Below are positions 53,631-62,008 of a stretch of DNA of 64,000 nt, piece after piece. Below the pieces are notes generated by a model. That model was given only the letters and a program-made list of their open reading frames with translations. It did no database searches and was not told the origin of the DNA. The translations under genes and the position numbers were made by a program. The DNA lies in contig NZ_JALBYQ010000006.1 in the NCBI RefSeq assembly GCF_022678625.1, forward strand, positions 54,659-118,658, in the 5' to 3' direction. This DNA is from Aliiroseovarius subalbicans (lineage in GTDB: Bacteria > Pseudomonadota > Alphaproteobacteria > Rhodobacterales > Rhodobacteraceae). The first letter of the stretch is position 1; the number at the start of each line of letters is the position of its first letter.

Positions 53631-54023
53631 ATGACAACCACCACCCCAAAGTCCCAGACAGACCGTCCGGACCCCGCCGTGATTGCCGCCCAGAATGACG
53701 CATTCCGCAAGGTCGCCTGTCTCGGGATACCGCCAGAGGCGCCCATTCACGGCCGCATGCATGTGACCCGTTCGCTCATGGCGGCCGGCGATGGCTTCAT
53801 GGCCGAGGCGGTGAAGGCGACCGGCGCATTCGATACGTTCGAACCTGAAAACGATCCCGATGGATGGCATGATTTCGGGGCTGTCGAGATCCAGGGTGAG
53901 ACCGTGTTCTGGAGAATTGATCTTTATGAAGCGGATTCGGATTTCCGCTACGGCGCAGAAACCCCGGACAACCCCGCAACCACCATGCGCCTGCTGACCA
54001 TCATGATGGCGCGCGACTGGTAG
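53631..54023 (+). CDS. DUF3768-family protein
   Basis: A 130-residue protein similar to the DUF3768 family, small proteins common on alphaproteobacterial plasmids and chromosomal islands. Typical runs are IAAQNDAFRKVACLG, a central GRMHVTRSLMAAGDG and a C-terminal RLLTIMMARDW, along with FDTFEPENDPDGWHDFG. No catalytic motif is recognised. It lies 70 bases after ardC and is followed by a strong terminator. Confidence 0.85.
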   Translation: MTTTTPKSQTDRPDPAVIAAQNDAFRKVACLGIPPEAPIHGRMHVTRSLMAAGDGFMAEAVKATGAFDTFEPENDPDGWHDFGAVEIQGETVFWRIDLYEADSDFRYGAETPDNPATTMRLLTIMMARDW

Positions 54024-54062
54024 GGCAGAGGGCGTTCCCAGGATCACAAATTTTACAAGCTC

Positions 54063-54100
54063 AAGGCCCGCTGCCCATCAAAAGGCAAAGCGGGCCTTTT
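54063..54100. terminator. intrinsic terminator after the DUF3768 gene
   Basis: AAGGCCCGCT (54063-54072) pairs with AGCGGGCCTT (54089-54098), and a T-run follows (to 54101). An inner GCC/GGC pair extends the stem. It likely works on the plus strand. Confidence 0.75.
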
Positions 54101-54181
54101 GTCGTTGTGATCCCCGCCCTTGGGGATTGGTCACGCGCGTGAACGCGTGGGCCACACCTCACCCATCGAGAAGGACATCCC

Positions 54182-56155
54182 ATGACCGTAAGCTTCAAAA
54201 CCGTCTCCGTCGCCATCGGCGATCTAATCGCCCACCCCGCCAACGTGCGCAGCAATGCCCCGGAGACCTATGACTCCGAGAACATCGCGCATCTGAAGGC
54301 CAGCATTGCTGTGCTGGGCCTGCTCCAGCCCCTGCTCGTGCAGAAGATCGACGGCAAATATGCCGTGCTCGCCGGCGGCCGTCGTCATGCCGCGCTGAAG
54401 GAACTGGTCGTTGACAAGGCCTCGAAGGGCTTCACAGGCAAAACCAAGATCGAGTGCCGCCTGGTGCCCGAGGATTGTGACGTGACCACGGCGCTGTCGC
54501 TGGCGGAGAACATTACGCAAGCACCTATGGGGGCGATCGACGAGTTCGAGGCTTTCGCGCGGATGATGGAGGTTGACGGGCAAACGCCCGAAACCATCGC
54601 CAAGACCTTCGGCGCCACCGTTTCCGCCGTGAAAGGCCGTCTGCGCTACGGCCTCATCCATCCCGACATTCGCGCGGCGGCCCGCGCCAAGACGATCACG
54701 CTGGATACGATGAAAGCCTTTGCCGAGCATCCGAGCAAGGAGGTGCAGCGCGAGGTGTTCGAGGCGTTGAGCAAGGAAGACAGCTACTTGCAGGCTTACA
54801 CGGTGCGGCAGGCGCTCAAATCCCGCGGTGTGCAGGTCAGTGACGATATCGGCGCCTTCGTGCGTGAGGAATACGAGGCCCGCGGCGGTGCCATCGCGGC
54901 TGATTTGCTGGAAGAGCATTCTGTGCTCGAAGATACCGCACTGGTCGAGACGATCCTGCTCGAAAAGCTCAGTGCTGCCGCCGAGGAGGCACGCGCGAAA
55001 CTGGGCTTCGTCTGGGCTGAGGCTGTCGTTCGCTACGACTACGCGGCGATGGCGGACTATGGCCGGGTCTATCCCGGCCCCGTTGAGCCTGATGAGGCCG
55101 CACAGAAGCGCGTCGATGAAATCACCGCCGAACTCGAGACGCTGCAACTCGAGATGGAGGATGAGGGGCTTGAGGACTATGCGTACAATGCCCTCTACGA
55201 ACGTGTGGACGCGCTAGAGGAGGAAGCGCGAGACCTGCAGGAGGCCTACAGCGCCGAGGACCTTGCCCGCGCCGGCGTGGTTTCGTCCTGGTCTGGAGGA
55301 CAGGTGACGCTTCATCTCGGCCTGGTGCGCCCCGAGGACAAGCAGGAGGCATCTCACAGTCCTTCCGGTACGCAGACCGGCAAGGACGAGCCTAACGCAG
55401 GCGAAATCACCTACCCGGCCTCGCTCGCGGAAGACCTCAAGACCGAGCGCGCCATGGCCCTTGGCGCCGCGATGGCAATGCATCCCGAGGCCACGCTTGA
55501 CCTGACCCTCTTCAAGCTGGTCACCGATGTGCTCACCAGCGGTATGGGCGTCACCCAGGCCATCAGTCTTAATGCCAGCAAGGCGTATCGCAACCATGCC
55601 AAGATGGACGAAATCGATGACACCTCGCTGGAGCAGGTCGCTGAGGTCCATGACACGCTCGACCTGTCCTGGGCGGACGAGACCCGCGCGCCAGCGGATC
55701 AGTTTGCTGCCTTCCGCGCGCTTGACGCTACTGAGAAGGCCAGGCTCGTCTCCTATGCTACGGCAGCGACCACGCAATCCTGTTTCGCCTGGGATCGCCA
55801 GCGTGACAGCCTGATGCATGACTTCGAAATCGAGGTTATGCCCGACATCCGCGCGCATTGGACGCCGAATGCGGCCCTCTTCAACCGCTTCAAGAAGGCC
55901 TGGCTCCTGAAAATCCTCAGCGAGGACCTCGGACTCACTCAGGAAGCCGTGACGCTGGCCTCGTCCAGCAAGAAGGAGATCGTCGCCTTCTGCGAAAAGC
56001 TCTTCGCCGAGCCCTTCGCCACGCTCACGGACGCGCAGCGCGCCGCCGTCGCCGCGTGGTGCCCGCCGATGATGCAGACGGCTGGCGTGCTTTTCGAGGA
56101 TGCGCCCACGGCGGAAACCTTGGAGCCTGACAGCGACGTCGCGAAAGCGGCCTGA
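54182..56155 (+). CDS. large ParB/RepB/Spo0J-family protein
   Basis: A 657-residue protein with an N-terminal ParB nuclease-like domain (about 8-120; IAHPANVRSNAPETYDSENI, GGRRHAALKEL and SLAENITQAPMGAIDEFEAF) and an HTH (about 125-190; ETIAKTFGATVSAVKGRLRYG). A long acidic coiled-coil region (about 290-360) and a C-terminal domain follow. It is twice the length of partition ParB proteins and has no ParA beside it. It resembles the plasmid ParB-like proteins often found with ArdC and DUF3768. Function is unknown, possibly a CTP-dependent DNA clamp or nuclease. Confidence 0.88.
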   Translation: MTVSFKTVSVAIGDLIAHPANVRSNAPETYDSENIAHLKASIAVLGLLQPLLVQKIDGKYAVLAGGRRHAALKELVVDKASKGFTGKTKIECRLVPEDCDVTTALSLAENITQAPMGAIDEFEAFARMMEVDGQTPETIAKTFGATVSAVKGRLRYGLIHPDIRAAARAKTITLDTMKAFAEHPSKEVQREVFEALSKEDSYLQAYTVRQALKSRGVQVSDDIGAFVREEYEARGGAIAADLLEEHSVLEDTALVETILLEKLSAAAEEARAKLGFVWAEAVVRYDYAAMADYGRVYPGPVEPDEAAQKRVDEITAELETLQLEMEDEGLEDYAYNALYERVDALEEEARDLQEAYSAEDLARAGVVSSWSGGQVTLHLGLVRPEDKQEASHSPSGTQTGKDEPNAGEITYPASLAEDLKTERAMALGAAMAMHPEATLDLTLFKLVTDVLTSGMGVTQAISLNASKAYRNHAKMDEIDDTSLEQVAEVHDTLDLSWADETRAPADQFAAFRALDATEKARLVSYATAATTQSCFAWDRQRDSLMHDFEIEVMPDIRAHWTPNAALFNRFKKAWLLKILSEDLGLTQEAVTLASSSKKEIVAFCEKLFAEPFATLTDAQRAAVAAWCPPMMQTAGVLFEDAPTAETLEPDSDVAKAA

Positions 56156-56228
56156 GCGCCGCATCGATCTGCGCGAGGTTCAATCCTTGCGCGGGTCGAC
56201 CCTCCGACATCAACAGAAAGACACTCCC

Positions 56229-56536
56229 ATGGCTATTCTCAAGTTCTCTGCGTCCGGAGTCGCGGCGCAGATCGCCCATGCGCGCGCCTGCAAGACCTTC
56301 CTGCCCAACTGGAACGGAAACCACGAGATGAACCTTCGCGTGCGCCTGGCAAAGAACATCATTGATCATCGCAAGAGCGTTGGCCTGAGCCAGGAAAACC
56401 TGGCAAGGCGCGCGGGCGTCAGCCCGCCTACGTCGGCAAGATCGAGAACGCTCGGTTTGCAGCGAGCATCGACACGATAGAAAAAATTGCCCGTGCTCTG
56501 GATGTTGACGCTGGAGTCCTGTTCGAACCCAGATAG
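56229..56536 (+). pseudogene. Xre-family HTH regulator with a frameshift
   Basis: The open frame from 56229 carries an HTH (LAKNIIDHRKSVGLSQENLARRAGVS) until about 56430. From there the correct continuation (AYVGKIENARFAASIDTIEK, ending VLFEPR and TAG at 56534-56536) is in the next frame. One missing base in the CCCGCC run explains the shift. An internal ATG at 56328 is the better start for a stand-alone regulator; the 33 residues before it may come from another gene. Confidence 0.8.
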
Positions 56537-57056
56537 TTTACCGCGAATTTAGTGGCCTCCTTGCGGGCATCGGAGGCGGCGCAGCATTATGTTCTTGATG
56601 GCCTGGCTGTCCGGCAATCACGGAACAAAGCGGGCGTTCGACCAATTCGCAGCAAATGGCTGTTCCGAGCCGATAGTGTTGAAAAACTCCTATTTTGCCG
56701 AAAACCGACAAAAAAATCACCCTGGAAAGCCGGTTGCGAGATTTGGTTAGGGGATCGGCCAAAACGTGGGTGTAGCTATGTCGGAGGCGCTCATGATCTG
56801 TAGAACGCAAACAGGGCCGACTTTTCAGATACACTCGAGTTTGGCGAAAAAACGAGAGCGCGAAAATTTCGAGTTTTTCAACACTCTCAGCCCGAATCTA
56901 CCAAATGCTGCAAAACGCGCCAATTGCCGTAGTGCCCGTGTCCAGGCATTGTGCGGACAAAACGGTTTTAAATAGCACTTTGCGACATGATCTCGCGATG
57001 ACCGCTTAGCGATATACGAACGAACCAAACTCATAAATACAGAGCGAGAAGTCGGA
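56537..57056. other. intergenic region with a MITE-like element
   Basis: No coding region is supported in 520 bases. It contains the 15-base inverted repeats at 56675-56689 and 56871-56885, listed separately. Confidence 0.5.
56675..56885. repeat. MITE-like inverted repeat pair
   Basis: AGTGTTGAAAAACTC (56675-56689) and its exact complement GAGTTTTTCAACACT (56871-56885) enclose about 180 bases without a gene. Similarity continues a few bases outwards. The GTTGAAAAACTC motif is seen at the ends of several transposon families, so this may be a non-autonomous derivative. Confidence 0.55.
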
Positions 57057-57830
57057 TCAGATCACCATACTTTGCCCGCCGTTGATATCCAGTGAAGCCC
57101 CGTTGACGAAGCCGGCTTCCTCTGACGCAAGATAAGCGATGGCAGCGGCAACATCTTGGACAGCGCCATGGCGGCGCACCGGGATGGTTTCGAGAACCTG
57201 CTGACGCTCCTGCGCACTTTGCCGCTCCTCCAATAGCCCCTTGACCCGAGGCGTCAGTATCGCACCGGGACAGAGCGTATTGCAGGTGATCCCGTTGGGG
57301 CCGAACTCTTGCGCAATCTGCAGGGTGAAGGCCTGCATGGCACCCTTGGAAGCCACGTAGTTTGCACCCGCGAACAGGCTGCCGAACCGGCCCGCCTTGG
57401 ACCCCATATTGATAATCCGCCCATACCCGGTAGCAACCATCTGGGGAAGGACAGCCCGGGTGGTGCGGACGCAGGCGCTGACATTGACATCTATCACCTG
57501 TCTCCAGTCCTCGTCCGATTGATCGAGGAATCGGAAGGGCGTGTGCAGCGATCCGCCGATATTGTTGACCAATACGTCCACTTGACCCATTTCCGCGACC
57601 AAAGCGGCAACCGCCGCTTCGATTGCATTGCCATCCGTCATGTCGATCGCCTGCGAGGTGATGCTAAGGCCTTCTGACTTCGCTTCGGTGACTGCCTTGT
57701 CAAGCGCCGCTTCGTCCCGGTCCCAGATCTTGACACGCGCACCTTCCCGCGCGAGCCGCAGCGCAACGCCACGCCCAAGCCCAGACCCGGCTGCGGTGAT
57801 CAGAGCGGTGCGGCCCTCAAAGCGGGTCAT
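57057..57830 (-). CDS. SDR-family oxidoreductase
   Basis: A 257-residue short-chain dehydrogenase. The cofactor motif is TAAGSGLGRGVAL near residues 12-24, NNIGG occurs in the central strand, and the catalytic set is Ser in INMGSKAGRFG, then Tyr and Lys in NYVASKGAM (YxxxK). It oxidises or reduces a hydroxyl or carbonyl group with NAD(P). The start at 57830 is in the end of the thiamine enzyme gene (14-base overlap); the long extension upstream is a shadow of that gene. Last gene of a three-gene minus-strand operon. Confidence 0.92.
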   Translation of the reverse strand: MTRFEGRTALITAAGSGLGRGVALRLAREGARVKIWDRDEAALDKAVTEAKSEGLSITSQAIDMTDGNAIEAAVAALVAEMGQVDVLVNNIGGSLHTPFRFLDQSDEDWRQVIDVNVSACVRTTRAVLPQMVATGYGRIINMGSKAGRFGSLFAGANYVASKGAMQAFTLQIAQEFGPNGITCNTLCPGAILTPRVKGLLEERQSAQERQQVLETIPVRRHGAVQDVAAAIAYLASEEAGFVNGASLDINGGQSMVI

Positions 57831-59508
57831 TGTCGGTGGCCTCCGCGTGACTGGCGTCGGGATCGACCTTGACGTCGACCACGACCGGGCCGCCCATCTT
57901 GTGGGCCTCTTCCAGCGCGTCGCGGATCTCGTCAGGGTGATAGACCGTGATCCCTTTTGCTCCCATCCCTTCGGATACCTTGGCGAAATCGACCTCGTTG
58001 AAATCAACCGCCATACGCTTGTCGCCCAGGTTGTCGCGCACCATGCCGAGACCCGAGTTGTTCGACACCAGATAGACCACATCAAGCTCCTGCTGCACGG
58101 CCGTGGGCAGGGTCTGTACCGTCATCATCATGCCGCCGTCGCCGACAAGGCTGGTCACGCGTTTTTCCGGGCGCACCAGCTTGGCGGCGGTCGCGGCGGG
58201 TGGGCTCCAACCCATCACGCCGGTGCCGCCGGGCACCATCAGCTGACCCGGATAGGGCATGCGCAATCCGAACGTGGCCCAGATCCGTTGTGCCCCGGCA
58301 TCGAGCGCGACAAGGTCCTGCGGCCCGAGGAAGTCCTGCAATCCGCGCACCACGTCGCTGTGATGCACCGTGCCTTGGGCGGCGGGCAGATCGGGCAGGT
58401 CAAAGTAACCGTTGTTTTTCTTGATCCCCATGCCAGCTGCGGTGCGGTTGGCAGCGGTTTCCTGCGACAGGCCGATATCTTCCAGCATGCTCAACACATC
58501 ACCCACATCGCCGGTCACGGCCATATCCACCGGATAAACCCAGCCAGCGTTGCGCGGGTCGACATCGACCTGCACCAGCGTCTGGTCGCCCGGCCGGATC
58601 AGTCCCGGATCACGAAAGCGCGTATAGTCAGGGCCCATCGAGGCTCCCAGCATCAGCACCAGATCAGCATTTGCCAGCACCCGGTTGGCGGCCTTGTGAC
58701 CCCACGTACCGAGCATACCGCCACAAACCTCGGATGTTTCGGCGATGACACCCTTGGCATTGTAGCTGGTCACCACCATCAGGCCCGCCTTTTCCGCCAG
58801 CGCCTGCAATTGTTCACCCGCCCCGGCGGCGTTCACACCGTTGCCTGCGACAATGACCGGACGCTTGGCGGCGTCGATCATCCTGGCCAGTTTTGCCACG
58901 GCGGCGGCGTCGGGACGCGCGGGCGTATAGGCAAGGTAGCCATCGGTCGGGTAGAGCGCCGGTTTTTTCGGTTCGTCCATTTCGGCGCGGATGATCGGGG
59001 TTTTCATCACAACCGCCGCCGGTCCCATCCGCGGCAGTGAAGCGTGTTTTACCGCCATCTGCACGCCGAACACGGCCTCTTCGGGTGTGGTCGCATAGGT
59101 CGAATACTTGGTAATGGGCTTCAGCGAGGCCAGCGCGTTGGCTCCGCCGTAGTCCCCGGTCATGGTCTGGTAGACCCCCATCTGGCCGTAACCGTCATAA
59201 CATGAGGTCTCGGTCAGCACGATCATCGGCGTTCCGGCGAAATGGGCTTCGAGGATTCCCAGGCTGCCCATCGTGGTGATCCACGGCCCCTGTCCCATCA
59301 GGACATTGGGTTGGCCGGCCAGCCGCCCGGCGGCCTGGGCCATGATCGAGGCAATCCACTCGTTGCGGCACAGCACGACGTCGAACTCGTCCTTGTGATC
59401 GTGGAAGGCGGGCAATGACCATGTCACACCCAGTCCGGGCAAGGTAAAGGCACGCTCGACGCCGCTTTCGATCAGCGTTCTGACGACCATCTCGTTTGTC
59501 TTAACCAT
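57817..59508 (-). CDS. thiamine diphosphate-dependent enzyme
   Basis: A 563-residue enzyme of the acetolactate-synthase/2-oxoacid-decarboxylase superfamily. The N-terminal pyrimidine domain has the catalytic Glu in RNEWIASIMAQAAG, and the C-terminal domain has the cofactor motif GDGGMMMTVQ...VSNNSG. It cleaves or joins a C-C bond next to a carbonyl group. The N-terminal motif resembles sulfopyruvate or phosphonopyruvate decarboxylases, but the substrate is not known. It lies between a dioxygenase-like and an SDR gene, so the three probably act on one substrate. Confidence 0.88.
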   Translation of the reverse strand: MVKTNEMVVRTLIESGVERAFTLPGLGVTWSLPAFHDHKDEFDVVLCRNEWIASIMAQAAGRLAGQPNVLMGQGPWITTMGSLGILEAHFAGTPMIVLTETSCYDGYGQMGVYQTMTGDYGGANALASLKPITKYSTYATTPEEAVFGVQMAVKHASLPRMGPAAVVMKTPIIRAEMDEPKKPALYPTDGYLAYTPARPDAAAVAKLARMIDAAKRPVIVAGNGVNAAGAGEQLQALAEKAGLMVVTSYNAKGVIAETSEVCGGMLGTWGHKAANRVLANADLVLMLGASMGPDYTRFRDPGLIRPGDQTLVQVDVDPRNAGWVYPVDMAVTGDVGDVLSMLEDIGLSQETAANRTAAGMGIKKNNGYFDLPDLPAAQGTVHHSDVVRGLQDFLGPQDLVALDAGAQRIWATFGLRMPYPGQLMVPGGTGVMGWSPPAATAAKLVRPEKRVTSLVGDGGMMMTVQTLPTAVQQELDVVYLVSNNSGLGMVRDNLGDKRMAVDFNEVDFAKVSEGMGAKGITVYHPDEIRDALEEAHKMGGPVVVDVKVDPDASHAEATDNDPL

Positions 59509-59526
59509 ATTCTATCCCTTCGGAGG

Positions 59527-60333
59527 TCATTGCGACGGTTTTCCAACCGTAAAATCGTTTCCGGCCCGATCCTGCCCGCGCACCAGCCAGATCGGTCGGG
59601 CCGGGTAATTCATGCTGGGCGAATGCGTGCGGGCATAGATTGTGGCGGGGTTGTCTTCGCTGCGATCATAAAGCGACGTGGCCGGCATGTAGCGGATCGC
59701 ATAGTCCGCCCGCCGCTTCGTCGCATGGGTGTTATGTGATGATCCGTGCACGGTGTAGACATCGTGAAACGAGATCTGCCCAGGTTTCAGAATGCAGTCA
59801 TGCGCCGCCGACAGGTCCACATCCTGCATGGACTGGCCCAGCGCCATGTCGTCGCGCTTGTCGACCACGTGGCGTTCCATCCGGCGTGTCTTGTGAGAAC
59901 CGGGTATATACTGCATGCAGCTGTTTTCCGGGGTCGATCCGTCGATCGCCACCCGCACGGTCACGGTTTCGAGCGGATTGATCGGCCAGTATTTTCCGTC
60001 TTGGTGCCACGGCACCCCCATGCTGCCCCCGGGCGGTTTGGCAAACAGCATGCTGCCCCACAGGATGATATCCGGACCAATCAGTTGTTCGACCATGTCG
60101 AGAATGTCCGGGGTCTGGCAGAAATCAAGGAAATCCACGTTCCCCAGCAAGCTCGCGGATTGGCCATAAGGGTTATGCGGCCCCGAGAGCAATTCGGGCC
60201 GGATGTCGGGGTGATCCGCGATCAACTGATCCACCGCCGTGGTCAGCCTTTCGAGAATCGAGTCGGGCAGACGATAGTCCGCTACGACCAGACCATCCTT
60301 TTTATAAGCGTGAATTTCGTTGTCACTGAGCAT
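59527..60333 (-). CDS. phytanoyl-CoA dioxygenase-family protein
   Basis: A 268-residue Fe(II)/2-oxoglutarate-dependent oxygenase of the PhyH family. The metal triad is His and Asp in WHQDGKYWPIN and a distal His in YTVHGSSHNTH. It would hydroxylate a substrate next to a carboxyl or phosphonate-like group. The ATG at 60333 has a strong AGGTGGGG ribosome site and is preferred over an upstream in-frame start. It is the first gene of the minus-strand operon, divergent from tctC. Confidence 0.87.
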   Translation of the reverse strand: MLSDNEIHAYKKDGLVVADYRLPDSILERLTTAVDQLIADHPDIRPELLSGPHNPYGQSASLLGNVDFLDFCQTPDILDMVEQLIGPDIILWGSMLFAKPPGGSMGVPWHQDGKYWPINPLETVTVRVAIDGSTPENSCMQYIPGSHKTRRMERHVVDKRDDMALGQSMQDVDLSAAHDCILKPGQISFHDVYTVHGSSHNTHATKRRADYAIRYMPATSLYDRSEDNPATIYARTHSPSMNYPARPIWLVRGQDRAGNDFTVGKPSQ

Positions 60334-60388
60334 TCCCCACCTCTCGATCAGCATCCGGGCACACTGAAAACACTGACATTTTCTGAAA

Positions 60389-60416
60389 TGGAAATCAATT
60401 CCAAAATAAATTGGAA
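60389..60416. promoter_or_regulatory. overlapping inverted repeats in the divergent promoter, likely operator
   Basis: TGGAA (60389) ... TTCCAA (60399-60404) ... TTGGAA (60411-60416) make two overlapping dyads with 10-12-base spacing in an AT-rich spacer between phyH-like and tctC. A dimeric regulator could control both operons from here. No regulator gene is in the window. Confidence 0.5.
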
Positions 60417-60533
60417 ATTTGTTTTGAAATATCGGTAAGCCGCTTTATGGTTTTTCCAGGCCGCCGCAGGTGTAGCTTGCGTCAGGCGTCATTCGACCGT
60501 CGAAACGCGGTCAGACCCAAGGGAGAGAGACCT

Positions 60534-61487
60534 ATGAAGTTCATTCGTTCATCCATTGTCGCCCTGGCTGCTGCTGCCGGGTTGGCCAGCACTGCCCTGG
60601 CGGCGGAATTCCCCGCCAAGCCAGTCACGATCATCGTGCCGTTCAGCGCCGGTGGCGGCACCGACATCACCACCCGCACGCTTGCCGGTCCGATGGCCGA
60701 AGCGCTGGGTGTCGAGATCGTGGTTAAGAACACTGCCGGGGCCGGTGGCACGATCGGTGCCGCAGAAACCGCGCGCTCGAAGCCGAACGGTTATACAATC
60801 GGCATGATGCCGGTCGGCCCGATGACCACCCAGCCGCATCTGCGCGAGTTGCCCTACAATCCCGAAAGCTTCGACTATATCTGTCAGGCCTATTCGGCGC
60901 CGTCCTCGCTTGTCGTACGCAAGGACAGCCCGTTCAACTCGCTTCAGGACATGCTGGAGCATGCCAAGGCCAACCCGGGCACGCTGAATTATGGCGTTCA
61001 GGCCGTGGGGTCGATCCCGCATGTTGCCGGGCTGGGTCTTGCAGCCGCGTCAGGCGCGGAATTCACGTTCATCCCATACAAAGGCAGCGCGCCGACCTTC
61101 AAGGCGATGCTGGACGGCTCGGTTGACATGTTCGTCGCGCACATCTCGTTCCTGACCAAGAACAGCGACCAGGTGAAATCGCTCGCCATGCTGACCAGCG
61201 AACGGGTGTCCACCGCACAGGATCTGCCCACCGCAACCGATCAGGGCGTGCCGATGCATTTCCCGATCTGGGGCGGGCTGGTGGCGCCCAAGGGCATCCC
61301 GGCCGAAGCCAAGGCCGCGCTGGAGGCCGCCTGCGAGGCGGGCATGAACTCGGAGGCGTTCAGCAGTCGTATGGCAGACCTGCGCATGCCGCTGGCCTTT
61401 ATGGGCAGTGCTGACTTCGAGGCTTTTGTGAATGCGGAATTTTCCAAGAACGACAAGCTTCTGACCGCGGCCGGTCTGAAGAAATAG
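60534..61487 (+). CDS. tctC: tripartite tricarboxylate transporter, substrate-binding protein TctC
   Basis: A 317-residue secreted binding protein with a signal peptide (cleavage near ALA-AEFPAKP at residue 22). The mature N-terminus FPAKPVTIIVPFSAGGGTDI is the TctC/Bug family hallmark. It captures a carboxylic acid and hands it to TctA/TctB. The ATG at 60534 has GGGAGAG upstream. The upstream in-frame extension is not supported. Confidence 0.93.
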   Translation: MKFIRSSIVALAAAAGLASTALAAEFPAKPVTIIVPFSAGGGTDITTRTLAGPMAEALGVEIVVKNTAGAGGTIGAAETARSKPNGYTIGMMPVGPMTTQPHLRELPYNPESFDYICQAYSAPSSLVVRKDSPFNSLQDMLEHAKANPGTLNYGVQAVGSIPHVAGLGLAAASGAEFTFIPYKGSAPTFKAMLDGSVDMFVAHISFLTKNSDQVKSLAMLTSERVSTAQDLPTATDQGVPMHFPIWGGLVAPKGIPAEAKAALEAACEAGMNSEAFSSRMADLRMPLAFMGSADFEAFVNAEFSKNDKLLTAAGLKK

Positions 61488-61545
61488 GCCTTTGTGGCGC
61501 TCCGGGTCACCCGGTGCGCCGCCTTTGTTCCTTCAGGAGAGCGTC

Positions 61546-62007
61546 ATGATGAAACCGTCCTTTGCAAGCCTGATCGGTGGGCTGATCCTGTTGATCACGG
61601 CGTTTCTGTTCAGCCACACCTTTGACGAGGCCTATCAGACTTCGTTGCTGACGGCGGGACGCGGGCCGGTGTTCTACCCGCGTATCGTGCTGGGGGCGAT
61701 GGGGTTGTTTTCCGTGATCGTGATCGCCGAAGGCTTTGCCGAGGAAACCGACGCCATCACCGGGCGCGGGGTGCTGATCGCACTGGTGGCGGTTGCCCTG
61801 ACCGGCGCTTACATCTTTTCGATCGAACAGGCCGGGTTCGTGATCCCGACACTGTTCTTCACCTTTCTGCTGCCCTTTGTCCTGGGCTATCGCAACGTGC
61901 CGATCGTCCTTGTCATATCGGTGACCTACACATTCGCGGTCTGGTACGTCTTTGAAAAGCTGTTCCTGATCATCCTGCCCTCTTCGCCATGGTTCGAGGT
62001 GATCTGA
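61546..62007 (+). CDS. tctB: tripartite tricarboxylate transporter, small membrane subunit TctB
   Basis: A 153-residue membrane protein with four hydrophobic segments, typical of the TctB family in size and order. The start at 61546 (ATGATG) has AGGAGAG upstream. It starts 58 bases after tctC. It should form the small membrane subunit of the importer with TctA, which follows after one base. Confidence 0.88.
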   Translation: MMKPSFASLIGGLILLITAFLFSHTFDEAYQTSLLTAGRGPVFYPRIVLGAMGLFSVIVIAEGFAEETDAITGRGVLIALVAVALTGAYIFSIEQAGFVIPTLFFTFLLPFVLGYRNVPIVLVISVTYTFAVWYVFEKLFLIILPSSPWFEVI

Positions 62008-62008
62008 T

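Noticed and set aside
54224..55147. 307-codon minus-strand open frame
   Set aside because: Shadow of the ParB-like gene.
57628..59040. 470-codon plus-strand open frame
   Set aside because: It is the complement of the TPP enzyme and SDR genes, rich in His and Arg, with no family motif. High GC at third positions produces long shadow frames.
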